Shown piece by piece: positions 32,746 to 44,497 of a stretch of 64,000 nucleotides of DNA. A program made the translations under genes and the position numbers. The first letter of the stretch is position 1. Each line of letters opens with the position of its first letter. Source of the DNA: Sciurus carolinensis (lineage: Eukaryota > Chordata > Mammalia > Rodentia > Sciuridae); assembly GCF_902686445.1 (NCBI RefSeq), contig NC_062232.1:92676932-92740931 (forward strand). The letters are read 5' to 3'. The notes beneath the pieces were generated by a model that was not told the origin of the DNA, did no database searches, and saw only the letters and a program-made list of their open reading frames with translations.

Positions 32746-33435
32746 GAAAATCTCCATTTGGGATAATAGGTATGACAGGAAAATGAAATGAATAAGAGGA
32801 CCAAATCAGTATTGTTGTCCTACCTTCCATTTTCTGTTGAACTCTCTAGCATTAAGGGGAAAGATTTCATTTCACCTACCTACAATTTTGGTAACCATAT
32901 AATGTTATATTCAGGAACACCAAGAAAAACCTTTAGATCAGAGTGTTCCCAAGTGGACATGTACACTCCACGTATGAACAGGATGATCCATGGGGCATAG
33001 GAAAGAAAATTGGAGTTTTTATTTAGGTTTTTAAATTTATTTTGTCTTTTTCCCTTTTAAAAAGTTTTATTGATATTTAATTTGCATTGTATAAATCTCA
33101 CTAGATTAATATGTGAAAGTCAATGATTTTAGTTGAACATTCATCATCAGTGCATGAATATTTAGGTTGTTTCCAATATTTGGTAGTATAAATAATGTTA
33201 TAAACACTAACAAAATCTTTTTGTTTTTAATTTTTTTGGCTATATATATCAAGTAGTAAAATTTCATTTAAGGAATTGGCAGATTGTTTTTCATAGCTGA
33301 AACATTGTATACTTCTAGTAGCAACATATAATTATGGATTCAAATTTATCCACATTCTCACCAATACATGTTATTTTCCATTTATTTGATTATAGTCATC
33401 TAGTGCGAGTACAGTGGTATCATGTGCATTTTGTT

Positions 33436-33645
33436 TGTTTTGTTTTGGTACCAGGGACTGAACCCAGGGCACTTAATCACTGAGTCACATCCTCAACCCT
33501 TTTAAAATTTTATTTAGAGACAGGGTCTCACTAAGTTGCTTAGGGCCTCCCTGAGTTACTGAAGCTGGCTTTGAACTCGGGATTCTCCTGCCTCAGTGTC
33601 CAGAACTACAGGGATTACAGATGTGAGCCACCACACCCAGCTCAT
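33436..33645 (-). mobile_element. Composite B1-ID SINE
   Basis: Complete. Flanks tgtgcattttg and ctcattttttg share cattttg. Confidence 0.9.
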
Positions 33646-33826
33646 TTTTTGGTTTTGATTGGTATTCCCTGACGAGTAATGATGTTGAGAACCATTTTTG
33701 TGTATGTATTTCCCATTTAAATGATTTGTTTGGTTTGTTTTGGTTCTGGGAACAAACCCAGGACCTTGTGCATCCATTTGTACATCTTGTTTAGAAATGT
33801 CTATGTGCATCATTTGTACAGTTTTG

Positions 33827-34035
33827 GGGGAGACTGGTCTGAGGATTGAACCCAGAGACACTTTACTACCAAGTTATACCCCCAGGCTTTTTTCTTTTTT
33901 ATTTTGAAATGGAGTCTCTCTAAAGCTTCTTAGGGCCTAAATAAATTGCTGAGGTGGTCTCTGAACTTGCAATCCTCCTGTCTCAGCTTCCTGAATTGCT
34001 GGGACTACAGGCATGCCCTACCACACCCACCTCAT
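33827..34035 (-). mobile_element. Composite B1-ID SINE
   Basis: Diverged copy. A separate ID fragment (ctgggaacaaacccaggacc) lies at 33745-33775. Confidence 0.85.
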
Positions 34036-34479
34036 TTGTCCATTTTAAAATTGAGGTATTTGTCCTTTTATTCTTGCGATTTAGGAGTTCTTTATATATT
34101 CTGTTTACCAATCCCTTCTATTTGGACATGTTTTTAATCTTGTTTTTCAATTTCTAATTTTTGAATTTTTTACAATGAACACAATAGTACAATAACTATA
34201 CATGAATTATAACTAAATTTGGGGAGTGTATTCTAAGTCAACCACCTGCAACTAAAGGTCTATAGATGACTTCTTTAGAATAAAATTTTTTTTCTCTGTT
34301 ATTTGCTATTTGCAAGAAGTGGAAGCTCTTTATGTTAAAAACAAACTTCAGCTTTTACATTGTTCAGCCACTATCCTATTGAACTGTGCCCAGCAATACA
34401 AACTATTTTAGGTTATTCTAGATAATCCACACATATATCTTGGGAAACCTTAAATATGAGAGATTAGGAAGGGTGACTA

Positions 34480-34690
34480 TAAGTGCTTACTATGTAAAGG
34501 ACAATGTCTACTACATAGTGACTGCTTTGATAAATATCAGCCAAGGTTAACATCATCATCATTTTTATTTTACAGATTAGGAAATGAAAAGTCATGTTAA
34601 GTAACAAAACTAATGAATGGTAAGCTGGAATTTGAATTCGCATCTGCTTCTGCAGTCCTTTTTTTTTCAGAGTGACACTGTCTGCTAGTC
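34480..34690 (-). mobile_element. MIR
   Basis: Reads tattttacagattaggaaat, then gctggaatttgaattcgcat, a minus-strand MIR core. Confidence 0.72.
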
Positions 34691-36228
34691 ATATCATGGT
34701 GAGATTTCTGTATTTAGTCAAAGGTTGGACTACATGATTTCCCTTCTAATTTTGAGATATTATGAGGACATTTTGACATAAAGAAGCTTTCAGATCTGTC
34801 AGCAGTGATTTTCATAGTTTATAAACATTTAGAGGCAGGAATGTTTTTGGCTTATTACCTTTTCATAATACCTAGTACAGCAATATATATAAATGAAATT
34901 AGTAATTGTCTGTGATGGTGATATGTCAAGCAGCCAAAATGCAGATACAAGATAATTACTATTTTTAAAAAGTTTTTATCATTTATATGATAATACAAAT
35001 TTTATTTATACTTATTGTAGTTAGAATGCAAATTTGTATTTCTAACATAATTTATATTTGTGCTTATTTTTTTATATATGTATGTATAATATCTCAACTG
35101 CACACACATATGTATAATTATTTATATATATTATATATGTATATATACACACACACAATTATATATCAGTCAGAATATCTGTATTTATTTACACACAGAT
35201 ACTTGGTCCTTTTTAAACACAGATACTTGGTCCTTTTGCTTATTTTAAGTATGCTTCATAAAGTCAAAGTAACATACTTTCATTTTAATGAGAAAATCAT
35301 GTCATCTATAAGTAAATGAGATGAATGTATTATGGCATGAAGATCATCAATTCATTTCTATCAACTAACTAATTTTTACAAATCGCCATAGAAATAATTA
35401 AACTACCTTCATCAGTATAAGTGAAATGGCCTTATTAATGTCTGGTTAAATCATGATGTGGAAGTCTTGCCCATAGTTCACAATCTATAGATTATTTTGC
35501 CACCCAAATTATATCATGATCAATAAATCCTTTTCATATAGACGGCAAACTAAATGACAGAGAATAAAAGTGCATTACTCTTTATGAAATAAGGAAAGTT
35601 CATTTAAGTTTACCGGTAGCAGAAAACAGATATTAAAACATTCCAAGTTTATGGAAGCAAAATGAGGATTATATAAAATCAAGTAAGCCATTTCATATAC
35701 TCAATGCCTTCACTGGGTTCCAATGCAGTTTATCTTGTCCCTGACCTGCATCATTTTCATGTAATGACAGATGCATGCCTCCTTTGGCAAAGGTATTGAG
35801 AAATGTATAATAATTGGTGCTCTACAAGATATTAGGTTTCTCTTGGGAATTACTTCTTAATAGATGAATAAAAAAATGAAGGGTTTTTTTTTCCATTGAG
35901 AGATTTATGGCATAATTAGAAAAATGATGGCTCAAACCCTAGTGGAAAGATTGTACTTTAATTGGTATTCATTTGTGTTAGAAAGCCCATGGAGAAAACG
36001 AGGAGTTGGTTTTATTGAAGTTAAATTGTTAACTGTCAACTAAATCACATTCTCACTTATATATTTAAAATGATGCATTTAGTTGCTTTTTCAAAAAGAT
36101 CTAGTCATCGGACATTAACTGAATAATCCTTTTGGAAAAAATTTAAAAAACGCTTTTTATAATAATTTAGGCTCAGGTAAACTTGGAGAAGCAGTAGAAT
36201 AAAAAAATTATTTTGAAAATGCATATGT
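34691..36228. other. No gene; small tandem repeats
   Basis: Unique AT-rich DNA. Includes TATATG/ACAC-rich sequence at 35065-35160 and a tandem duplication of acacagatacttggtccttt at about 35193-35239. Confidence 0.55.
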
Positions 36229-36355
36229 GGGCTGGGGTTGTGGCTCAGTGGTAGAGTGCTTGCCTAGGACGTGTGAGGCACTGGGTTCAATCCTCAGCAC
36301 CACATAAAAATAAATAAATAAAATAAAGGTATTGTGCCCATCTACAACTAAAAAA
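36229..36355 (+). mobile_element. ID-like SINE with 3' extension
   Basis: Cleanest copy of the extended family: ID body, ataaataaataaaataaag, then gtattgtgcccatctacaac. Confidence 0.92.
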
Positions 36356-36419
36356 ATGCATATCTATTGGCAAATATCTCATGGTGAAATAGTATGTTTT
36401 TTATACATATATTTGGTTG

Positions 36420-36615
36420 TTTGTTGGTGCCAGGGATTGAACCCAGGGGCGCTGAGTCACATCCCCAGCCTCTTTTTATTTTTTATTTAGACACAGGGAC
36501 TCACTGAGTCATTTAGGGCCTTGCTAAGTTGTTGAGATTGGCTTCAAACTCATGATCCTCCTGCCTAAGCCTCCCAAGCCACTGGGATTACAGGTGAGGG
36601 CCATCGCACCTGGCA
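36420..36615 (-). mobile_element. Composite B1-ID SINE
   Basis: Has a short deletion in the ID half (cgctgagtcac). Confidence 0.88.
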
Positions 36616-36892
36616 TTAGGTTTTATATTTTGAGGGTTTCTTAAGAGAAGCATTTGAACCAATGTTAGATGAGTCAGAGTCAAAGCCTGCTAATGACAAT
36701 AAGACTATGCTTTAACTTCTCATTTATAAGATACAAATAGTAGTATTTGATGCTTAACCAGACCATCTCCTAATTGTCCACAATGGGATATTCAGATAAT
36801 TTACTGAGTACAATTTGCTTAGTGATCTGGAAATTTTAGGTCAGTGAAATTAATATTCAGTCTATTTGTCTTTTTTCCATATTATTATTATT

Positions 36893-36953
36893 ATTTTTTG
36901 GTACTGTGGATTGAACATAGCGGTATTTTACCACCAAAGCCATATCCCCAGCC
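36893..36953 (-). mobile_element. ID-half SINE fragment
   Basis: Only the right (ID-like) half remains. Confidence 0.75.
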
Positions 36954-37539
36954 TCCATATTTTTTATTGGTGCATTATAGTTCTACATAATGGTGGCATT
37001 TATTGTTAAATTTTCATACATGCACACATATCAATATAATTTGGCCGATATCATTCCCAAGTATTTCCTTTTTCCCTCCCTTCCTCCCTCCTCCTGGTCC
37101 TTTACTGATCTCCCTTCAATTTTCACAAGATTCCCCCATCTTTCTTTTCCTTTTTCCTTTCTAGCTTCTACATATGAGAGGAAACATACAACCTTTGACC
37201 TTCTGAGTTCTCCAGTTCCATCCATTTTCCTGCAAATGACATAATTTCATGCTTCTTTATGGCTAAATAAAAATCCATTGTGTATATATACCACATTTTC
37301 TTAATCTACTCATCTATTTTTATAGACACCTTGGCAGGTTCCATAACTTGACTATTGTGAATTGTGCTGCTGCTTTAAACATAGGTACACATGTATTGCT
37401 ATAGTATGATGGCTTTAATTCTTTAGGATAAATGCTGAATGGCAGTATAGCTGGGTCATATGATGATTTCATTCCTAGTCCCTTTTATTTTAATATTATT
37501 ATTGTTTTGCCTCTTGATTGGAAAATTTAGTCTTGCTCT

Positions 37540-37722
37540 TCTTTTTTTTTGGTTTTGGGGGTTGAACCCAGAAGCACTTTACCATTGAACCACTTCCCCA
37601 GTCCTTTTTGTTTTATTTTGACACAGAGCCTCACTAAATTGCTGAGGCTGGCCTTGAACTTGTGATCCTCTTGCCTCAGCCTCTCCAAGTTTCAGGCTTG
37701 TACCACCATGCCCAGCCCATTC
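37540..37722 (-). mobile_element. Composite B1-ID SINE
   Basis: Inserted in L1 ORF2. Confidence 0.88.
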
Positions 37723-37841
37723 CATCTTTTGAGGAACCTCTATACTGATTTCCATAGCAGTTATGCTAACTTACAGTCCCACCAACAACAGTGTAAAATT
37801 GTCCCTTTTTCTCCACAACCTCTCCAGCATTTATTTGTTTA

Positions 37842-38037
37842 TTTATTTATTTATGGTACTAGGGATTGAACTCAGGGGCACTCAATTCCCGAGCCACATC
37901 CCCAGCACGTTTTTAGAGACAGTGTCTCACTGAGTTGTGCCTCTCTAAGTTGCTGAGGCTGGCTTTGAACTCAAGATCCTCCTGTCTCAACCTCCTGAGC
38001 CACTGGGATTATAGGAGTGCACCACCACACCCAGTTC
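37842..38037 (-). mobile_element. Composite B1-ID SINE
   Basis: Flanks ccagcatttatt and ccagcatttattg repeat at 37827 and 38037, a target-site duplication. Confidence 0.92.
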
Positions 38038-38117
38038 CAGCATTTATTGTTACTTGTGTTACTTATATTCTTGATGGCTGCCATTCTGACTGGTGTGAAA
38101 TGAAATCTCAATGTAGT

Positions 38118-38328
38118 TTTTTTTGGGGGGGCGTTGCTGGGGATTGAACTCAGGGGCACCAGACCACTGAGCCACATCCCCAGCCCTATTTTGTATTTTA
38201 TTTAGAGACAGGATCTCACTGAATTGCTTAGCACCTCAATGTTGCTGAGGCTGGCTTTGAACTCAAGCTACTCCTGACTCAGCCTCCCAAGCCACTGGGA
38301 TTATAGGCATGTGCCACTGCCCACCTGG
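38118..38328 (-). mobile_element. Composite B1-ID SINE
   Basis: Flanks caatgtagtttttt (38110) and caatgtagttttg (38331) give a target-site duplication. Confidence 0.92.
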
Positions 38329-38527
38329 CTTCAATGTAGTTTTGATTGCATTTCCCTAATTGCTAATGGTGTTGAACATTTTTTCATATATTTGCTGGCT
38401 CTATTTATCTTCTTAAATCACCCAAATATCCTAGAAAACCCCAAATTTCATCACCTGAACTGTATCTTCTATATATATGCTATATATGAAAGTAAAAAAA
38501 AAAAAAAAACTCCATTATGTGTTTCTA

Positions 38528-38722
38528 ATTTCTGGTGGGGGGGTTACAAGTGGTTGAACCCAGGGGTGTTTTACCACTGAGATACATCCCCAGGCCTTTT
38601 TATTTTTTATTTTGAGACAAGGTCTTGCTGAGTTGCTGAGGCTGACCTGGAACTTGTGATTTTTCTGTTGTAGTCTCCCGAAATAGCTGGGATTATAGGC
38701 GTGTACCACTGTGCCCAGCTGT
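38528..38722 (-). mobile_element. Composite B1-ID SINE
   Basis: Complete, beginning at a G7 run near 38535. Confidence 0.88.
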
Positions 38723-38847
38723 TTCCAAAATATTTAATAAATTATAATATATATTATTACATCAATTGGTTTGCAGTAACTTTCCCACTGTCAATACCGA
38801 ATAAACATTTATTAACTAAATATGTTAATTTTTAAGAAGAACAAGTG

Positions 38848-39025
38848 CTAGGCAGGTAACCTGTAGTCCCAGCAACTTGGGAAGCTGAAGCAGGAGGATG
38901 GCAAGTTTAAAGTCAACCTCAAAAATTTAGTGAGACCCTGTCTTAAAATAAAAAATAAAACAGGTTGGTGAAATAGCTCTGTGGTAGAGCGCCCCTGGAC
39001 TTAATCTCTAGTAGCACAAAACAAA
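38848..39025 (+). mobile_element. Composite B1-ID SINE
   Basis: Diverged, with an (AAAC)n tail. Confidence 0.85.
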
Positions 39026-39299
39026 CAAACAAAATGCTAATGAAATGCAAATTGTCCTGGGACTGCAAATATTCTAAATAGTTAGGTAGACTGGTTATCT
39101 CACACAGAGAAACTATGGTACATTATAGATAGGTTATCATGTCTTTGGAGATAAAAATTTAGCCCAAGTTTTTATAATACTTTGCATTTAAATAATTTTA
39201 TATACCATTTCATTCACCTCTCAGCCACCCAGTCCTCCCTAAGCAATATGAAACTTCAGACTTCCCTGAGATTTCATATTGACATTTTAGTCTTAATGT

Positions 39300-39900
39300 A
39301 ATTCATTTTGACATAGATTTCTTGAATATCTATTATTTGCAAGATACTGTTCTAAGTGCTATAACAGATACAAAGATGAGTAAGATGTTTTCAATAAGTT
39401 TAAATCTAGTGTGGTAGGACAAAATGGAACTTTAGCAGTTTAAGTGCTGACAGGCTGTGGTTTTGCCCACTGACACACAGCAGCTCTATTTACTGACATT
39501 TAGAGACTTGCAGCATCTAACAGATGCCTATAACAGATAACCACAGTAGCAGAAGCAGGAAACAAAGTAGTGGGGACAGAACAATCCCCCTTTAGGTCTA
39601 GTGCAGTAGAAGTCCCTAAGATTGTACCCCTACGAGGAATGTAGAATGCACCCTCTAATAGAATTTTACCAACTCCCTTGCCTTGATATACCCCAAACTT
39701 GCTTATATAAAAGTAAAAGCCCCACTGTGCTCAGGGTTCAGACTTTTGAGAATTATCTCTCTGGGGCATGGTGCCACTAATAAAGTGTTGCATCCTGATC
39801 TTGGTGTCCTGACCCTCATTTCCTGCTACACTAGTAGGGGAAAGATCACAATACTATATCATGATATTATAAGAGATTAATAAACAAAATACATGAACAT
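39300..39900 (+). mobile_element. L2-like remnant split by an LTR
   Basis: Reads ttgaatatctattatttgca, ctgttctaagtgctataaca and taagtttaaatctag, then resumes ctagtaggggaaag after the LTR. This order fits an L2 3' end. Confidence 0.6.
39410..39830 (+). mobile_element. Class I-like solo LTR in L2
   Basis: 421 bp from TGTGGTAGGA to CCTGCTACA. Perfect 4-bp duplication, ctag, at 39406-39409 and 39831-39834. TATA-like cttatataaaag near 39703 and AATAAA near 39779 are both intact. Confidence 0.88.
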
Positions 39901-40476
39901 AAAAGGAGACAGCCTTTCCACCATGGCAGAATCAGAGTAGTACTGGAAAATTATCCCAAATGTAGATATAATGCAAAAATGGGGTCACAAATTTTCATCT
40001 TCATAAGAAGGTAAAGGCAGCCCAAGGATTGTCCAGGGTGATCTTTAGAAAAATTTTCTGTATAGATTCAGAGAGTAAAGAGTCAGAGAATAAATATTTT
40101 TGCCTTTGTGGTCCATATTGTCTCTGTTACAAATACTCAACTTTGCCATAATAGCATTAAAACAATCATAAGCCATGTACTAATGAGTAAGAGTGGCCAG
40201 ATTAGCCCACAGGCTGTAATTTGCTGAGCTTTAGGCTGGGGGCCCAGCTTAAAAATTCATTCAATTCATTCTATTTATTTAAGGTCCTCAACTTTAGTGA
40301 ACTTGCATATATACATATTTGTCAAGTCTTAAACTATTTATGTCTGATGGGCAAATAACCCCCAAAGTTTTATGTTCCTGTTGGACATTACTCAGTTTGT
40401 ATCTAATCCAGCATTGTTGTCTTCCTATCAATATTCTATGTTTTCACATGGTGTTTGACCAAGTAATGACAACTTT
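39901..40476. other. No gene recognised
   Basis: Unique DNA without convincing coding potential. Confidence 0.5.
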
Positions 40477-40560
40477 TTTTTGGTCTACAGGGCTGGGAAT
40501 CAAACCTAGGTCCTTGCTCATATTAGACAAGCACTTTACTAATGAGCTACATGTACCCCA
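40477..40560 (-). mobile_element. Diverged ID SINE
   Basis: Minus-strand ID body with an altered start (tacagggctgggaatcaaac). Confidence 0.75.
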
Positions 40561-40584
40561 AGTGTCTAGTCATGACATCTTTTT

Positions 40585-40712
40585 AAAAAATATTTTTAGT
40601 TGTAGATGACACAATACCTTTGTTTATTTACTTGTATGTGGTGCTGAGGATGGAACCCAGTGCCTCACATGTACTAGGCAACTGTTCCACCACTCAGCTA
40701 CAACCCCAGCCC
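40585..40712 (-). mobile_element. ID-like SINE with 3' extension
   Basis: The extension reads ttagttgtagatgacacaat on the plus strand. ID body complete. Confidence 0.88.
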
Positions 40713-40729
40713 TACTCATGACATCTTTT

Positions 40730-41356
40730 TTTAAAAACTATTTTTTAGTTGTCAATGGATCTTTTTATTTAATTAATTTATTTATATGCGGTGCTGAGGA
40801 TAGAGCCCAGGGCCTCACACATGCCAGACAAGCGCTCTACTGTTGGGGTAAACAGACTGGTGGAGAAGCAGCAAGCAGCACTGGGGAGGAGAACTTTATT
40901 TTACACCAGCGGGCCCAGAGGAAAACAAAAACTCCAAATTCTGAGCCCTGATACACAGTTTCTCACAATATTTATAGGTTATTTGACATCATCTTAGACC
41001 CATCCTATCATTGGCGCTTTTTCCTCTTTTAAAAAAATTCCTAACCTGTGCTGCTGAAGGCCTGTGCAGGTCTCTAACATGAAGCACGCTCACAGAACAG
41101 ATAAGAAGAAACTGCTCTTTTCACAGACATCCATTACATTTCAGGAGGGAGTAGGCAGACTCAGGACAGTTACTGACAATGCAAAAGGTAGGGACCCATG
41201 GCTAACTGGGCTTCCTGGAGAAAGGCTAAGAGAGGGGAGAGGAACTGACCCCTTCCCCAGGCACTGGACTCTTACCGTAAATTTTTTGTAATTTCATTTT
41301 ACAACCAGATCTGGTTTTGCCATCACACTACCACTGAGCCATAACTCCAGCCCCTA
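40730..41356 (-). mobile_element. ID-like SINE split by an LTR
   Basis: Left part 40730-40840 and right part 41328-41356 rejoin as a normal ID body when 40841-41327 plus one ctac are removed. Confidence 0.9.
40841..41327 (-). mobile_element. Class I-like solo LTR (family B, copy 2)
   Basis: 487 bp from TGTTGGGG to GCCATCACA with a perfect 4-bp duplication, ctac, at 40837-40840 and 41328-41331. TATA-like sequence near 40970 and AATAAA near 40893 are intact on the minus strand. Confidence 0.92.
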
Positions 41357-41389
41357 GTCATGACATCTTAATGAATCTGTGACATGTGT

Positions 41390-41905
41390 TTTATTTTCTC
41401 TTTTCCTTAGTATGAGAATTTTACTTATTTTTAAATTATAATTTGACCATTTTGGAGGGTCCAAGGTGATGCCCAAATCAACTCATATGATGGAGACAAG
41501 TAAAGTACTTTACAAGAAAACTGCACTTCATAGTTTGCATAAGCTCAAGCATGTTCTTCTTGGCTATCTAAGTAAAATGGAATACTGAAAAAAGATAACT
41601 AAGCATAATTTGAAACTGACATTCGTTTCTTTTCTTCTTCATTTTTTTTTGAATATGTTATAGTGGCTAAGTCTTTGGTCATGTGAATGGATTTTTTTGA
41701 TACCTTAAAGTGTAAAAGAGAAGTATATGGCCATAGAAAATTGTGTATTTATAAATTTTGTTAGTCTACTAAAATTGTAGTGTATGACACTTCTTAATTA
41801 TTTACCTCCCAATTTTTTCTGTGAAATAAAGTTAACTGCATTGATTAAAAGATAAAATTAATGCAAGTGGTTGAAACTATAATAGAGTTACAAAGATCTG
41901 CCTAC
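41390..41905. other. No gene recognised
   Basis: AT-rich unique-looking DNA. Confidence 0.5.
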
Positions 41906-41914
41906 AGGGCTGAA

Positions 41915-42505
41915 GTGTGGGGTCTGCAACCACTGATTCTTGCAATCTTGCCTCAAGAATTTCAAGTGAATTGCACATAGCAGTAGGCAAGATATTACTA
42001 AAAGGAAAAGGAAAAGGGAAAATGGAAAACTCTCAAGGGAGAAAAGGAGAGAGTGGGTACTCTCAGAGAAGGGAAGGATTGGTGCCCATTCTGCCCTCCA
42101 GTTTTACTGGGGTCTTAGGGAAGTTTCCAGAGTCCCACCCAAGTTAACCTTTGTACTTTTGACTGACAGCAGAATTGCATCAGATTTTCAAGTGCCCATT
42201 GCCAATGACCATACTCCATGGAGGGGAAATTTTTACTGTTATGGTGTGCTAAAAATCAAAGAAAACTCTGGGTCACCTTGACCTGTGCTGACCAGTTCTA
42301 ACTGGAACTTGTTCTTACAGATTTTCTGGTTGCTGGGCTTTGCTTCTAATCATCCTATTTCATTGAGTCCTCGAATCTGGTCATCCCTTAGGGTAACTTG
42401 TATTCTTTTTATCATCCCTCCCACAGATGATAGGTTGCTTGTGGAGGAGTGGAACATATCCTATAGCCTTAAGCCAGGGCAAGGTCAGAGTGACCTTAGA
42501 TTTCT
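41915..42505 (-). mobile_element. LTR-like arm, minus orientation
   Basis: The reverse complement aligns with 42840-43420 through several blocks: tctgaccttgccctggctta, aaggtgacccagagtt, tgtcagtcaaaagt, ggaaacttccct and taaaactggagg. The poly(A) signal position reads agtaaa, so it has decayed. Borders approximate. Confidence 0.7.
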
Positions 42506-42839
42506 TTTAAAGGAAAGTATGTGTGTATATGGGGGTGGTCAGCAGAGCAGACCTGGTTTATAGAATTATCTCCTTAACCTGTTCCCACAGCTCATGTCTC
42601 TGCTACTTATCAGCAGTAACAATAACAGAAATAAACCTGGTTATATTAGGTAATGCTTATGTTTTTGTTTATAAAGGTAAAAAGTGCATTTTTTTTCTTT
42701 ATAGCATCGGATTGTTTCAGATTATAAAAGAGAATGTGAATAGACAGATAGGTAGCAGAGGAATGAGGAGTAGGAGCATGGGGCTGGGTGCCAACCTCCC
42801 ACATGCTTTATTTTACAAAGCAATTTACCTGTACCCTGT

Positions 42840-43420
42840 CTGACCTTGCCCTGGCTTAAGTCAACAGAATATTACATTCTTTAGTAAACAAGCTATTGTT
42901 TGCAGAAGGGTGGAATGCAGACCCAAAGACTCCTCTGCTAACAGGAGCACAAAGGGGACTTTCCTGACCTTTACACTGAACAAAGATTTGAGGAGTCTGG
43001 AAGTCCTCATAATTAGAAACAAAGCCCATTCGCACCATAAAAACTATAAGAACAATGCCTGAGCCAAGGTGACCCAGAGTTGCCTTTTGATCTTTAGAAT
43101 ATCATTATATTAGCAAGATCCTCTCTTGAAAGGCTAATGCAGTCCTACTGTCAGTCAAAAGTCAAGCGGTTGACCTGGGTGTGACTCTCTGGAAACTTCC
43201 CTGGGACCCCCCAATAAAACTGGAGGCCAGGGTGGGTACATCATCCCTCTTCTCTCTGAGTGGACCCACTCTCCATTTCTCTCTTGAAAACGTCCTTTCT
43301 TTTTTCCTTTCCTTTCCAATAAGCTCCTGCCTACTACTATGAGGGACTCATCTGAAATCCTTCCTAGGGGATCACAGAGAACTGGCGTTTTGACTCTGTA
43401 GGTGAGTCTTGTCCTGTAAC
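42840..43420 (+). mobile_element. LTR-like arm, plus orientation
   Basis: Partner of the previous arm, with intact AATAAA (ccaataaaactgg) near 43213. It ends near tcctgtaaca. About 330 bp separate the arms. Confidence 0.7.
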
Positions 43421-43810
43421 AGACTGTATACAAAATAATAGATTTCCAAAAAGAATTTTCTTCTGCCGTATTTTATGAAACTAAATCGGAAAAGGAGCAA
43501 TGAAAACGTGTTAAAATTTTGCCCAAGTTTGACTTGGTTCTGATGGATTTGTTCATAAGGGGGCAAAAGCTTGTGGAAAGGATGACATAAATATCATGCT
43601 AGAAAAGGTCATAAGATTGGATGATGTGTAGGAATTCCTTTGGAAAGGTGGTGGGGTCTAAGGAAAAAGAGCCTAAATGTTTTTCTGTGAGAGTTCACCT
43701 AAGGAAAATGGGGCATGGACAGGTATGATTACAACTCTTCAAATAATGACTAATATTAAAAACCCTTCAATGGGAACAGACAATAGAGTTTTAGAAAATT
43801 TGTCCTCATG
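43421..43810. other. Unclassified, probably retroviral-adjacent
   Basis: No SINE, no recognisable gene. It lies between the plus LTR arm and the gag fragment. Confidence 0.4.
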
Positions 43811-44497
43811 TTAGGTGCAAAATTTTACCTTGTGGAAACCTAAGAATAATGATAAATTAGTAATTGAGCTAAAAAAATAATGCCTTCTTTTCCTGCCACT
43901 TCCCATAGGGAAAGGACCTTGGAGGAAGCAGAGGGATGAGTTGGGGGAAGCCTGTGGGAGCAAGTGTGGGCTGGGAGGGAAGGGGTGAAGGTGAGTGAGG
44001 ATGGGCATAAGAAGGAGGAGTTTGATTATGAGGCTGAGAGGGAAGTGGTTCCTCTGCAGAGTCAAAATCAGAGGAAGAGGGAGCAGAGGGAGGAGAGTTA
44101 TGGATAACTGGAAGGGATGTTTCATTGAGAAGAATGTAAAAAGCTGAGCAATTATGACAGAAGGCCTGGAACTGAGGTACCATGAAGGGACCTTGGACCA
44201 TTTGTCATTGGGGTGGAGAAAGTTTTCAAGATTGGAGAATTTGGGAGTCAAGGGTGCCATTTTCTGGTCAGTGATGGTTAATGTCCAGCTTATATTGGGG
44301 CCAGCCTGTATTATAAAAGGACACCAGTCTTTCAGATTTGACTGTCTTGGAGGCCCAGGATCTGGATATGTTTGAGGAGGCACCCCAGGGGGTTGTCTCA
44401 TGGAGGCTTTGATGGAGTCTGGTTCATGCTGGAAAAGATGGATTGAAGAGGGCCTCCAGGGTCTCTGGCAGAGAGAAAAGCCAAAAGCAAGGGGCAT
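43811..44497 (-). pseudogene. Endogenous retrovirus gag fragment
   Basis: A 228-codon minus-strand frame lies downstream, in viral order, of an LTR, a PBS-like site and a leader. Its first half has a matrix-like KWSKVP segment. Homology then switches to another frame (43869-44201), where a Pro-rich part contains PPSY, a PPxY late-domain motif typical of gammaretroviral gag. A frameshift near 44195 therefore separates matrix-like and Pro-rich parts. No capsid, pol or env follows: the element stops near 43.8 kb. Assignment to class I is inference from motif order and the LTR. Confidence 0.6.

Larger units (their letters stand above)
33060..34170 (-). mobile_element. Old L1 ORF2 3'-part, interrupted by SINEs
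   Basis: Minus-strand L1 text from tttattgatatttaatttg (33065) to cttgtttttcaatttc (34140). SINEs sit at 33436 and 33827. Confidence 0.7.
36955..38425 (-). mobile_element. L1 3' part with three SINE insertions
   Basis: The minus strand holds a pyrimidine-rich 3' UTR (37060-37180) and the ORF2 end (37240-38425). SINEs sit at 37540, 37842 and 38118. Confidence 0.78.

Noticed and set aside
36229..38722. CRISPR-like array of spaced repeats
   Set aside because: The repeats are dispersed SINEs of mixed orientation and divergence in a mammalian genome, several with their own target-site duplications.
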